Source: Lichenicola sp965198575 (GTDB taxonomy: Bacteria > Pseudomonadota > Alphaproteobacteria > Acetobacterales > Acetobacteraceae). Taken from it: a stretch of 64,000 nt of DNA. Below are positions 19,555 to 27,932 of the stretch, piece by piece. A model generated the notes under the pieces. The model was given only the letters and a program-made list of their open reading frames with translations, made no database searches and was not told the DNA's origin. Each line of letters opens with the position of its first letter. Within the stretch, counting starts at the first letter, position 1. Location of the stretch: positions 2,046,001 to 2,110,000 of the forward strand of contig NZ_OZ240671.1 of the NCBI RefSeq assembly GCF_965198575.1, written 5' to 3'. Both the position numbers and the translations under genes were made by a program.

Positions 19555-20886
19555 TTGAGCGGCCGCCTCTTGACCGCATCATCCGACACTCCTGGAGTTG
19601 TCGCGCCCAGCGAGCTGGATCCGCCAACTCGGCGCATGATCGCGCTGATGGGCGGCTTCGGTTTCGCCTCCGGGCTGCCGCTTTTCCTCACCTTCTTCAC
19701 GCTGCAGCAATGGCTCAGCGAGAGCCACATCTCGCTCAGAGCAATCGGTGCCGCCGCCCTGATCGGGCTGCCCTACCTGCTGAAATTCCTGTGGGCGCCG
19801 CTGCTCGACCGCATGCCGCCGACACCGTTGACACGCCTTGGTCGGCGCAGAGGCTGGATCCTGCCGATCCAGGCTCTGCTCACTCTGGCGATTGTGCTGA
19901 TGGCGGACTGCCAGCCGGCGCGCGCCTTGTGGCCGCTGGTCTGTGCTGCCGTCGCGCTGGCGTTCTTTTCCGCCAGCCAGGACATCGTCATCGATGCCTG
20001 GCGCATCGAGACCTTTCCCGGTCGTCTGCAAGCGGCGGCACTCGGCGCCTACACCTGGGGCTACCGGATTGCCATGCTGTGCTCCGGTGCCGGAGCGATC
20101 TGGCTTGCTGCCAAGATCGGGTGGCACTTGTCGCTTCTCGCCATGGCAGCGCTCAGTCTGATCGGACCCTTCCTGGCCCTGATCGCGCCCGAGCCGGCGT
20201 TGGTCCCCGCCCATGGTGCGACCGGGTCGGGCTGGCGGCATGCGCTGAGAGCCCGCGTGCTCGAGCCGTTCCGCGATCTGCTCGGGCGTCCGGATGCCTG
20301 GATGGTCATTGCCTTCGTGCTGGTGTTCAATCTCGGAACCCAACTCGCCGACACCATGGCGTACCCGCTCTACCGTGCTTTGGGGTTTGCTCCCACCGCG
20401 GTCGCCGCCGCGAACGGGATCCCTTCGCTATGCGCAGCACTCGCCGGTGCGGCAGCGAGCGGGGTGCTGGTGGCACGCATCGGCATTGGCCGGTCGTTGA
20501 TCCTGTGCGCCGTCGTGCAGATGTGCTCGATCCTGCTGTATGTGGCCCTGGTGCGATCCGGCCCGGTTTTCGCGATGCTGTTCGCCAAGGTGACTTTGGA
20601 GGGGTTCGCCGAGGTGCTGGCCGCCACCACCTTCGCCACCTATCTGTCGCGGCTGTGCTCACTGGAATACACGGCGACGCAATACGCGCTGCTGTCGTCG
20701 CTGGCACCGGTGGCCTGGCGCACGTTGGGCGGCACCACCGGCTTCCTCGCGCAGGGGGTGGGTTGGACGTCTTTCTACCTGCTGACCGTGGGCGCCTGCC
20801 TGCCAGGCATCCTGATCATGGTGCTGCTGCTTCGGCGTCATCCGGGCGGCCTGCCGTCGAAGCGGGCCCACATAATCGCCGCGTGA
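19555..20886 (+). CDS. AmpG-like MFS permease (muropeptide transporter family)
   Basis: 443 residues with about 12 membrane helices. AmpG hallmarks are the early GFASGLPLFL motif (about residues 36-45), LKFLWAPLLDR at the end of the second helix, and SASQDIVIDAWRIE in the fourth helix region. AmpG imports anhydro-muropeptides for cell-wall recycling. The start is TTG at 19555; no ATG or GTG in frame gives a sensible N-terminus. It is followed 49 bp later by selO. Whether it carries muropeptides or another solute is not certain, since no ampD or anhydro-muropeptide gene is nearby. Confidence 0.82.
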   Translation: MSGRLLTASSDTPGVVAPSELDPPTRRMIALMGGFGFASGLPLFLTFFTLQQWLSESHISLRAIGAAALIGLPYLLKFLWAPLLDRMPPTPLTRLGRRRGWILPIQALLTLAIVLMADCQPARALWPLVCAAVALAFFSASQDIVIDAWRIETFPGRLQAAALGAYTWGYRIAMLCSGAGAIWLAAKIGWHLSLLAMAALSLIGPFLALIAPEPALVPAHGATGSGWRHALRARVLEPFRDLLGRPDAWMVIAFVLVFNLGTQLADTMAYPLYRALGFAPTAVAAANGIPSLCAALAGAAASGVLVARIGIGRSLILCAVVQMCSILLYVALVRSGPVFAMLFAKVTLEGFAEVLAATTFATYLSRLCSLEYTATQYALLSSLAPVAWRTLGGTTGFLAQGVGWTSFYLLTVGACLPGILIMVLLLRRHPGGLPSKRAHIIAA

Positions 20887-20935
20887 CGCGTTCCGTCCCA
20901 TATGGATGCCACGCGATGCCGAGCCGGACGGGACA

Positions 20936-22363
20936 ATGACAGCAACGCCACTCTTCAAGCCTTCCACCGCGCATGCCTGGCTCGGAGACCAGTTCTTCGA
21001 CCTGGTGCAGCCGGCGGCCTTTCCCGAGCACATCGTGCGCTACCGCAACCAGCACCAGGCCGCCCGGGTCGGGCTCGACACGCTGAGCGACACACGGTGG
21101 ATCGATCATTTCGGCCGCTTCGAGCCGCTGCCGGGCTCTTTCTCTCAGCCGCTCGCGCTGCGTTATCACGGTCACCAATTCCGGAACTACAACCCTGAGC
21201 TCGGCGACGGGCGCGGCTTCCTGTTTGCCCAGGGACACGACCTCATCGACGGGCGGCTGCTGGATTTCGCCACCAAGGGCAGCGGCAGGACGCCCTGGTC
21301 GCGCGGTGGTGACGGCAGGCTCTCACTGAAAGGCGGTGTGCGCGAGGTGCTTGCAACGAGCATGCTGGAGGCACTCGGCGTCGAGACGTCGAAGTCGTTC
21401 TCGCTGATCGAGACCGGCGAGGCGCTGAGCCGCGGCGATGAGCCTTCACCGACGCGCTCGGCCGTTCTGGTGCGTCTGAGCCACTCACACATCCGCATCG
21501 GCAGCTTCCAGCGCCTGGCCTACCAGCAGGACACCGACAACATCAGCCGCCTGCTCGACTACACCATCCGGACCTACATGCCGGAGGTGTGGCGCGAGAC
21601 CGAGAGTGACCGCGCACTGGCGTTTCTGGAGAGCGTGTGTGGCAGGGTGGCACAGGTCGGCGCGCAATGGATGCTCGCCGGGTTCGTGCACGGCGTGCTG
21701 AACACCGACAACATCAACGTGACCGGCGAGAGCTTCGATTACGGTCCGTGGCGTTTCCTGCCGACCTACCAGCCCGATTTCACCGCGGCCTATTTCGACA
21801 CCGGAAAGCTTTACGCCTACGGGCGTCAACCGGACACGCTGCTGTGGAACCTGATCCGGTTGGCCGAGTGCCTGTTACCGCTCGCCAACCAGGCAGCGCT
21901 GGAGGCGGTGCTGCAACGCTTCGGCGAAATGTTTCACGTGGAACAATCGACGTCGCTGCTGCGTCGGCTGGGACTGCGGTCGGGCGGGCAAGACGCCGAT
22001 ACAATGTTTGCAAGCCAGGTATGGGCATTCCTGCGCGAGAGCCAGGTGCCGTTCGAACAGTTCTTCTTCGACTGGTATGGTGGGTCATGCTCATCGGACC
22101 GGGCGGCTGCCAGCCCGTCGGCCAGCTCTTACGCCAGCGAGGGGTTCGCCGCTCTGCGCGCGACGATCAGTGGGTATGACGCGATGCCCGGGCTCCGTCT
22201 CGATCATGCCTATTTCGCCGATCCGACCCCCTGCGGCATGCTCATCGATGAGATGGAGGCAATCTGGGCGCCGATCGCCGCAAGCGATGACTGGTCACCG
22301 TTCCGGAGCAAGCTCGCGGCGATCGAGCGGATGGCAGAGGCCTACTCCGGTCTCGATCCATGA
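20936..22363 (+). CDS. selO: SelO/YdiU-family protein AMPylase (pseudokinase fold)
   Basis: 475 residues, the normal length. SelO proteins flip ATP in a kinase-like fold and transfer AMP to Ser/Thr/Tyr of target proteins, often linked to redox stress. The catalytic pair is visible: Asn in HGVLNTDN (Asn256) and Asp in the following FDYGPW (Asp268); RYHGHQFRNYNPELGDGR marks the N-terminal core and GSGRTPWSR the nucleotide loop. ATG at 20936 is chosen with GACGGGAC upstream over the earlier 20906 start. Its stop overlaps the next start (ATGA), so it is translationally coupled to a nitronate monooxygenase. No terminal Cys or selenocysteine site was seen. Confidence 0.92.
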   Translation: MTATPLFKPSTAHAWLGDQFFDLVQPAAFPEHIVRYRNQHQAARVGLDTLSDTRWIDHFGRFEPLPGSFSQPLALRYHGHQFRNYNPELGDGRGFLFAQGHDLIDGRLLDFATKGSGRTPWSRGGDGRLSLKGGVREVLATSMLEALGVETSKSFSLIETGEALSRGDEPSPTRSAVLVRLSHSHIRIGSFQRLAYQQDTDNISRLLDYTIRTYMPEVWRETESDRALAFLESVCGRVAQVGAQWMLAGFVHGVLNTDNINVTGESFDYGPWRFLPTYQPDFTAAYFDTGKLYAYGRQPDTLLWNLIRLAECLLPLANQAALEAVLQRFGEMFHVEQSTSLLRRLGLRSGGQDADTMFASQVWAFLRESQVPFEQFFFDWYGGSCSSDRAAASPSASSYASEGFAALRATISGYDAMPGLRLDHAYFADPTPCGMLIDEMEAIWAPIAASDDWSPFRSKLAAIERMAEAYSGLDP

Positions 22364-23289
22364 CGAGCTTCGACGACATCGTCGCCCGCCTTCGCGTGCC
22401 GGTGATGGGCGCGCCTCTGTTCATGGTCTCGTCGGAGGCACTGGTGATCGCGCAATGCCGCAGCGGGATCATCGGCGCGTTCCCGGCGCTGAACGCCCGT
22501 GGCACTCACGCCGCGCTGCATGATTGGCTGTCGCGCATCGAGGACGCGCTCGGCCAGGACGACATGGCTGCACCGTTCGCCGTCAACCAGATCGTGCACC
22601 GCTCGAACAGCCGCCTCGCGGCCGATGTCGAAACCTGCGTGCGACACCGGGTCCCGATCGTCATCACCTCACTCGGCGCGCAGCCTCACGTCAACGACGC
22701 GGTGCATAGTTATGGCGGCATCGTCATGCACGACGTGACCAATCAACTGCATGCACACAAGGCGATCGAGAAGGGCGCCGATGGGTTGATCCTGGTGGCG
22801 GCGGGTGCCGGCGGCCATGCCGGTGTGCAATCACCGTTCGCACTTCTGGCGGAGACGCGAGCCTGGTTCGACGGCCCGATTGTGTTGTCGGGTGCCATCG
22901 CCACCGGCCGCGCAGTGTTGGCGGCAATCGTTCTTGGCGCCAACCTTGCCTATGTCGGGTCGGCGTTCATTGCCAGCGAGGAGGCCAACGCGGTACCCGA
23001 CTACAAGCAGATGGTGATAAACTCGGAGGCGGCTGACATCGTCTATACCGACATGTTCACCGGCGTGCACGGCAACTACCTGCGCGGCTCGATAACACGG
23101 GCTGGCCTCGACCCAGAGGCGATTGCTCGTGCCAAGCCAGCCACGCTGAGCCTTGAGACGTCGGCCAAGGCGTGGCGCGACGTCTGGGGGAGCGGCCAGG
23201 GAATCGGCGCCATCGACGCGATTCGCCCCGCGGCAGAGATTGTTGCACGTCTTGCTGACGGATACGCGCAGGCAAGGGCGGGCCTCTGA
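22360..23289 (+). CDS. nitronate monooxygenase (2-nitropropane dioxygenase family)
   Basis: 309 residues with a FMN-binding TIM barrel: VPVMGAPLFMVS at the N-terminus, DGLILVAAGAGGHAG (phosphate-binding Gly-rich loop with the conserved His), and VLSGAIATGRAVLAA and GANLAYVGSAF for the second phosphate loop. The family oxidises alkyl nitronates, detoxifying propionate-3-nitronate; some members are enoyl reductases of other pathways. The ATG start lies within the selO stop (ATGA). Physiological substrate unknown. Confidence 0.88.
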   Translation: MTSFDDIVARLRVPVMGAPLFMVSSEALVIAQCRSGIIGAFPALNARGTHAALHDWLSRIEDALGQDDMAAPFAVNQIVHRSNSRLAADVETCVRHRVPIVITSLGAQPHVNDAVHSYGGIVMHDVTNQLHAHKAIEKGADGLILVAAGAGGHAGVQSPFALLAETRAWFDGPIVLSGAIATGRAVLAAIVLGANLAYVGSAFIASEEANAVPDYKQMVINSEAADIVYTDMFTGVHGNYLRGSITRAGLDPEAIARAKPATLSLETSAKAWRDVWGSGQGIGAIDAIRPAAEIVARLADGYAQARAGL

Positions 23290-23324
23290 CCGGCTACGTC
23301 GCGCTACTCGCCTTCGTATTTGTC

Positions 23325-23774
23325 GTGGCAACGGTTTTCACCGCCATCCCGGTCGCTGCCTTCGGTTGCGCCGTTGTTCGTAAAGACGGGGTGTCTCCCG
23401 CCCGTCTGGCCGACGATGACGATGACGACGCCGCGAAGGGCACGGATCTTGTTGCGTCTGCATTTGGAAAGCTGGCGCTCTTAGACCCGCGCCTGATGCA
23501 GAACGCCGAGCGAGCCCAGCGTCCCGCCAACTCGACGAGCGACTCCGGGATTGCGGTTCATTCAGCCCGCCAGATGATCCGGACCCAGATCACAGCGCTG
23601 GTCCCGGCGCTGAGCAACACTGGCGTGGTCCCCCTGGTTGAGGGCAAGGCGCCGGTAGCGATTGAGGCCCTCACACGCTACGCTTGGAAAACCGTCGGGG
23701 CTGGGCATGTCGGAGGTGGGTTGATGTCTTCGAAAACCTCCGACCATCCTCGGCGCATGGCGTCATGCTCGTGA
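23325..23774 (+). CDS. hypothetical protein with hydrophobic N-terminus (doubtful)
   Basis: From GTG at 23325, a 149-residue frame with a hydrophobic first 15 residues, then an acidic run of six Asp (about residues 31-36) and a polar remainder. The hydrophobic stretch continues upstream in frame (GYVALLAFVFVV) to within a base or two of the monooxygenase stop, but only CTG is available there as a start. It may be a small membrane-anchored protein that has lost its start codon, or a chance frame. The C-terminal half does not look coding. Confidence 0.3.
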   Translation: MATVFTAIPVAAFGCAVVRKDGVSPARLADDDDDDAAKGTDLVASAFGKLALLDPRLMQNAERAQRPANSTSDSGIAVHSARQMIRTQITALVPALSNTGVVPLVEGKAPVAIEALTRYAWKTVGAGHVGGGLMSSKTSDHPRRMASCS

Positions 23775-23986
23775 GAAGTCCATGGTTCGGGCCGAAGACA
23801 GTCGGCTGGGGATGGACACCCATAACCTGGCAGGCTTGGGCGGTCACGGTGGCGTTCACGGTGGCCGTCTTGGTCGTGTCGATGATCCCGGGCATCCGAT
23901 ACCGCCTCGGTATATTATTGGCGCTTGTCGCGGTATTCATTCTCGTCGCCGCCGTGACCGGCACCAAGCCCGGCGGGAACCTCTAA
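23765..23986 (+). CDS. small two-helix membrane protein
   Basis: 73 residues from ATG 23765. The N-terminus WFGPKTVGWGWTPITWQAW is characteristic of a family of small bacterial membrane proteins of unknown function, and is followed by two hydrophobic helices (about residues 25-44 and 50-67) and a short polar tail. No enzymatic residues. It lies in a stretch of decayed sequence, and its 3' end overlaps the antisense hydrolase remnant. The pattern of conserved Trp/Gly/Pro residues makes it likely real. Confidence 0.6.
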   Translation: MLVRSPWFGPKTVGWGWTPITWQAWAVTVAFTVAVLVVSMIPGIRYRLGILLALVAVFILVAAVTGTKPGGNL

Positions 23987-24400
23987 TCCGGAGCCTAGCG
24001 TCGGGCTGTTGCTGAGGATGAACGAGGCAACTTGATCGACCACGGCTGGCAGAAGAGGAAGGTCAGGGTCGCCATAGGTCGAAAGGTTGTCGGCAAGAGC
24101 CTTTGACGGCACCGACTTCAGGGCATGGTTCACGTCGGTGAAAAGACCTAGTTTCGCCGTTCGGTCGGCGTCCGCGAGCCGACGCGCATCAGATGGATCG
24201 ACCTGAACGTCACGCTTGCCCTGCAGGATCAGGATCGGCATCCGGAAGTTGGCGATCAGCATCGCCGGGTCGAGCGAGAGCTCGCTGATGAGTAGCGCCT
24301 GAACGGCGTGCCGAAACAGGGCAGTACAGCCGGGTCACTCTGCGAAGGGTCCACCCGATTGCCCGACTCGAGCGAGGAGAGACTTGTCGAAACCGCGATC
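23915..24400 (-). pseudogene. alpha/beta-hydrolase C-terminal remnant with a frameshift
   Basis: The minus strand encodes a typical serine-hydrolase C-terminus: PILILQGKRDVQVDPSDARR (acidic residue loop) and VNHALKSV (catalytic His). Upstream homology continues as ALLISELSLDP and LFRHAVQ in the same frame, but the preceding piece (GNRVDPSQSDPAVLP) is in a different frame, so a one-base deletion near 24320 has broken the gene. Nothing upstream of about 24400 shows the nucleophile elbow or N-terminal domain, so at least half the gene is also missing. The intact ancestor would have been an esterase or serine aminopeptidase-like enzyme. Confidence 0.7.
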
Positions 24401-24420
24401 GACGAAGGCATCTGCGGGAC

Positions 24421-24588
24421 GTGCCGAATCGCCCCGAGAAGAAGCATGCGCTGAACGACGAGACAGACTGGCGGACGGCGACGCCGCTCCATCATGCCGA
24501 TCTCGACAATGCCATCCGGAAATTACCGATCGACAGCGGCGGGAGCTGCTTTCCGTGCGGAGGCGACATCGGCGACGTCATCGAGTAG
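24421..24588 (+). CDS. possible small ORF (55 residues)
   Basis: A GTG-started frame ending at TAG 24588. The product is charged in the first half (EKKHALNDETDW) and has HHADLDNAIRKLPIDSGG followed by a Cys-Phe-Pro-Cys pair and GGDIGDVIE. It reads more like protein than its alternative frames, but I do not recognise it and it has no clear ribosome-binding site. It could be the 3' end of a decayed gene. The remaining bases of the 24400-24684 stretch hold nothing else recognisable. Confidence 0.25.
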   Translation: MPNRPEKKHALNDETDWRTATPLHHADLDNAIRKLPIDSGGSCFPCGGDIGDVIE

Positions 24589-24684
24589 CGTAGGCCTGGC
24601 GGACAGGGCACGGATTGGCGGCGCTGCGGACGCTTTTCCGTTACTCAGCCGACCATGCTGACGGCCTCATTATCGGAGAACACC

Positions 24685-24999
24685 ATGTCCGAGACTGCCG
24701 AGATCATCGAGGCTCTCACAGAGCGGCGCGAGTTGTTGTCGACGCTCGGTTATCGTGTGCGGATCGACCTCAAGGATGCCGGCTCGATCCTGATAGACGC
24801 CACCGAGCCGGACGTCTCGGTCGTGGAAGCCGACCAGGACGCCGAGGCCGACACCGTCATCAAGCTGTCGGCGGACAACATGCGCAAGCTGTTGGATGGC
24901 ACGCTGAACGCGATGTGGGCTTACACCCTCGGCCAACTCAGGATCGAGGGCAGCCAGGGCGTCGCCCTCAAGCTGAGCTCGCTGCTCGGCGAGAAGTAG
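24685..24999 (+). CDS. SCP2-type sterol/lipid-binding-fold protein
   Basis: 104 residues from ATG 24685, with GGAGAACACC giving a good ribosome-binding site; an earlier in-frame start at 24655 adds nothing conserved. The pattern of alternating strands (VRIDLKDAGSILID; ADTVIKLSADNMRKLL; RIEGSQGVALKLSSLL) matches the SCP2 domain, a small hydrophobic-ligand fold often linked to fatty acid or ubiquinone metabolism. It is convergent with prpC, separated by 10 bp. Ligand unknown. Confidence 0.8.
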   Translation: MSETAEIIEALTERRELLSTLGYRVRIDLKDAGSILIDATEPDVSVVEADQDAEADTVIKLSADNMRKLLDGTLNAMWAYTLGQLRIEGSQGVALKLSSLLGEK

Positions 25000-25009
25000 A
25001 CCTGCTAGG

Positions 25010-26158
25010 TCACGCCCGATCGACGATCGGAACGAAGTCGAGGTTCTCCGGCCCGGTGTAATTGGCGGTAGGTCGGATGATCTTGCCGTCCTGGCGCTGC
25101 TCGATCACGTGCGCGGCCCAACCGGCAGTGCGGGCGATCACGAACAATGGGGTGAACATGGAGGCCGGCACGCCCATCGCCGCGTAGGACACGGCCGAGA
25201 ACCAGTCGAGATTGGGAAACATCCTCTTGGTGTCCCACATCGTCGTCTCGATCCGCGCAGCGACGTCGAATTTCGCTGTGGAGCCATTTCCGGCTGAGAG
25301 TTCGTGGGCGATCTCCTTGATCACCACGCTGCGGGGGTCGGCGATCGTATAGACCGGGTGACCGAAGCCGATCACGACCTCTTTCCTGCCGACCCGCTCA
25401 CGGATGTCGGCCTCTGCCTCATCCGGTGTGGCGTAACGCGCCTGGATTTCGAGAGCCACTTCGTTGGCGCCCCCGTGCTTCGGGCCCCGCAGAGCGCCGA
25501 TGCCGGCAGCAACCGCCGAATACATGTCCGAACCGGTCCCGGCGACAACGCGCGCGGTAAAGGTCGAGGCGTTGAACTCGTGTTCGGCATACAGCACCAG
25601 CGACGCGTGCATCGCCCGGACCCAAGTCGGGCGCGGCGTTTCACCGTGCAGCAATTGCAGGAAGTGGCCGCCGATGCTGTCGTCGTCGGTCTCGATGTCG
25701 ATGCTCACACCGTTGAAGGCGGAGTGATACCAGACCAGGAGCATCGACCCGAGCGAGGCCAGCAGCCGGTCGGCGATGTCGCGGGCACCCGCGAGACTGT
25801 GGTCGTCCTTTTCCGGCAGCACGCAGCCGAGTGCCGAGACGCCAGTGCGCATCACGTCCATAGGATGCGACGCGGCCGGAAGACTCTCCAGCACCGTGCG
25901 CACCACCGCCGGCACCCCGCGCAGCCGCTTCAGCTTCAGTTTGTATGCAGCGAGCTCCGCGATGTTCGGTAGCGTGCCATGCACCAGAAGATGCGCGATC
26001 TCCTCGAACTCGCATGTCCGCGCCAGGTCGATGATGTCGTACCCGCGATAATGCAGGTCGTTGCCTGATCGTCCGACGGTGCAGAGCGCAGTGTTGCCGG
26101 CGATCACTCCCGAGAGTGCGACAGACTTCTTCGGCTTCAGCGCCGCCGTCTCGCTCAT
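25010..26158 (-). CDS. prpC: 2-methylcitrate synthase
   Basis: 382 residues of the citrate synthase family, the shorter type II form typical of PrpC. Active-site motifs are GPKHGGANE, GFGHPVYT and the C-terminal RPTANYTGP. It condenses propionyl-CoA with oxaloacetate to 2-methylcitrate. Its ATG shares one base with the prpD stop (TGATG), the partner that dehydrates the product, which favours PrpC over a plain citrate synthase. It probably also accepts acetyl-CoA weakly, as family members do. Odd-chain fatty acids from the nearby beta-oxidation genes would supply propionyl-CoA. Confidence 0.92.
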   Translation of the reverse strand: MSETAALKPKKSVALSGVIAGNTALCTVGRSGNDLHYRGYDIIDLARTCEFEEIAHLLVHGTLPNIAELAAYKLKLKRLRGVPAVVRTVLESLPAASHPMDVMRTGVSALGCVLPEKDDHSLAGARDIADRLLASLGSMLLVWYHSAFNGVSIDIETDDDSIGGHFLQLLHGETPRPTWVRAMHASLVLYAEHEFNASTFTARVVAGTGSDMYSAVAAGIGALRGPKHGGANEVALEIQARYATPDEAEADIRERVGRKEVVIGFGHPVYTIADPRSVVIKEIAHELSAGNGSTAKFDVAARIETTMWDTKRMFPNLDWFSAVSYAAMGVPASMFTPLFVIARTAGWAAHVIEQRQDGKIIRPTANYTGPENLDFVPIVDRA

Positions 26159-27657
26159 CAGAACAGCCCCTTCCCGCCCGTCGCCCGTATCGCGTCGGGA
26201 ACCGCAACCGTCAGCAGCGGCAACTCCTCCGGCCGAAGCTCCGGCAGGCGCTGCACCACATCGAGGAAGCGCTCGGTCTCGGTGGTCTCCAGGATGCCTT
26301 CCGTCAGGATCCGGAACTTTCGGACATAGTCAGCGCGCATCCAAGGCGTCGCACCCAGCGTGTGGGCGTTGGCGACGGCAAGCTCGTCCGCGATCACCTG
26401 GCCGTTCTTCAGCGTGATGATGATCCGTCCACCGAAGGCTTTCACCGCGGGATCGTTCGAATGATACCGCTCGGTCCATGCCGGCTGCTCGACCGTGCGG
26501 ATTTTCCGCCACAACGCGACCGTATCCGGACGTTGCGCACGCTCCGGCGCGTACGAGCGGACGTGGTGCCAGGCGCCGTCCTGCAAGGCTACGGCAACGA
26601 TGTACATGATCGAGTGATCGAGCGTCTCGCGCGATGCGGTGGGATCGAACTTCTGCGGATCGTTCGCGCCGGTGCCGATGACGTAGTGCGTATGGTGCGA
26701 CGTCTCGATCAGGATGTTGTCGACATCGTCCCAATTCTCCACTCGGCGGCCGAGGCGGAAGCTGAGATCGATCAGAGCCTGGCTTTGGTACTCTGCAGAA
26801 TGTTCCTTGGTGTAGGTGTCGAGAATGCCGCGCTTGGGCTCGCCGATCGCCGGCAGCGGCACGTGATACAGCGCGTCCCGGCCGTCGAGCATCCAGGCAA
26901 TGACGCTGTCCTCGCCCTCATAGATCGGGCTCGGCGCACCCTCGCCGCGCATCGCCCGGTCCACCGCCTCGATCGCCAGCTTGCCGGCATGGCTCGGCGC
27001 GAACGCCTTCCATGACGAAATCTCGCCCTTGCGGGACTGCCGGGTTGCCGTGGTGACATGCAGCGCCTGCTGCACGGACTGGTAGATGACCTCGATCGGC
27101 AGGCCCAGCAGCGTGCCGACCCCTGCCGCCACGGACGGTCCGAGATGCGCCACGTGGTCGATCTTGTGCTTGTGCAGGCTGATCCCGCGCACGAGGTCGA
27201 CCTGGATCTCGTAGCCGGTGGCAATACCACGCACCAGATCCGCGCCGCTCGCGCCCGCCTGCTGCGCCACAGCCAGGATCGGCGGGATGTTGTCGCCGGG
27301 GTGGGAGTATTCCGCCGCCAGGAAGGTGTCGTGGAAATCAAGCTCGCGTACCGCGGTGCCGTTCGCCCAGGCTGCCCATTCGGCATGCACGCGGATGTCC
27401 GGCCCCATTCCGAACACGGTCGCCCCGCCCGGACGCGAGTGCGCCAGCGCCTGGTCGCGCGCGGTGACGACCGGGTGTCGATTGACCGAGGCGATGGCCA
27501 CTGCGGCATTGTCGATCAGCCGGTTGACGATCATCTCCGCAACGTCGTCCTGGACGGCGACCGGATCGGAGGCGACCGCAGCGATCTTCCAGGCCAATTG
27601 GTCCTCGCGCGGCAGGCGCTCGCGTTCCGGGTGTACCCGGACGTCATGGACGATCAT
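26158..27657 (-). CDS. prpD: 2-methylcitrate dehydratase (MmgE/PrpD family)
   Basis: 499 residues, the usual length. Typical family stretches are AVRELDFHDTFLAAEYSHPGD, which holds the conserved acidic and His residues near the active site, SRKGEISSWKAFAPSHAGK and FGGRIIITLKNG. It dehydrates 2-methylcitrate to 2-methylaconitate or its isomer in the methylcitrate cycle. It is the first gene of the two-gene prpD-prpC operon. No prpB (methylisocitrate lyase) or prpR is in this window, so these must be elsewhere or replaced. Confidence 0.92.
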   Translation of the reverse strand: MIVHDVRVHPERERLPREDQLAWKIAAVASDPVAVQDDVAEMIVNRLIDNAAVAIASVNRHPVVTARDQALAHSRPGGATVFGMGPDIRVHAEWAAWANGTAVRELDFHDTFLAAEYSHPGDNIPPILAVAQQAGASGADLVRGIATGYEIQVDLVRGISLHKHKIDHVAHLGPSVAAGVGTLLGLPIEVIYQSVQQALHVTTATRQSRKGEISSWKAFAPSHAGKLAIEAVDRAMRGEGAPSPIYEGEDSVIAWMLDGRDALYHVPLPAIGEPKRGILDTYTKEHSAEYQSQALIDLSFRLGRRVENWDDVDNILIETSHHTHYVIGTGANDPQKFDPTASRETLDHSIMYIVAVALQDGAWHHVRSYAPERAQRPDTVALWRKIRTVEQPAWTERYHSNDPAVKAFGGRIIITLKNGQVIADELAVANAHTLGATPWMRADYVRKFRILTEGILETTETERFLDVVQRLPELRPEELPLLTVAVPDAIRATGGKGLF

Positions 27658-27932
27658 GCGGTCAGGTCCTCAGCCTTGGGCGGGCGACATCGCTTGGCTG
27701 TGTGGCAGATTTCGCCTGGGGCTGGAAGCTCGCGACGATTTTCGTCACCGGCCGGCACCTAGCCATGGTCGGCGCGCCGATGTACGCCAATCATCTACAG
27801 ACTGCCGGCCCGCGGAGGACCAAGCCTCTGCACGACAAGAGGCCCGCGGATGTGCGGCTGGTCATCGGTCTGCTTCCGGTCATCGAGAGCGGCAGCTGCC
27901 GATCTGCCCGCGGACGGAGGGAGTTCGAGGAC
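27658..27932. other. divergent intergenic region prpD / sugar kinase
   Basis: About 275 bases between the prpD start (leftward) and the kinase GTG (rightward). An in-frame extension upstream of the kinase is open but Arg-rich and unlike the family. It should hold both promoters; no clear -35/-10 pair or operator palindrome was picked out by eye. Confidence 0.4.
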
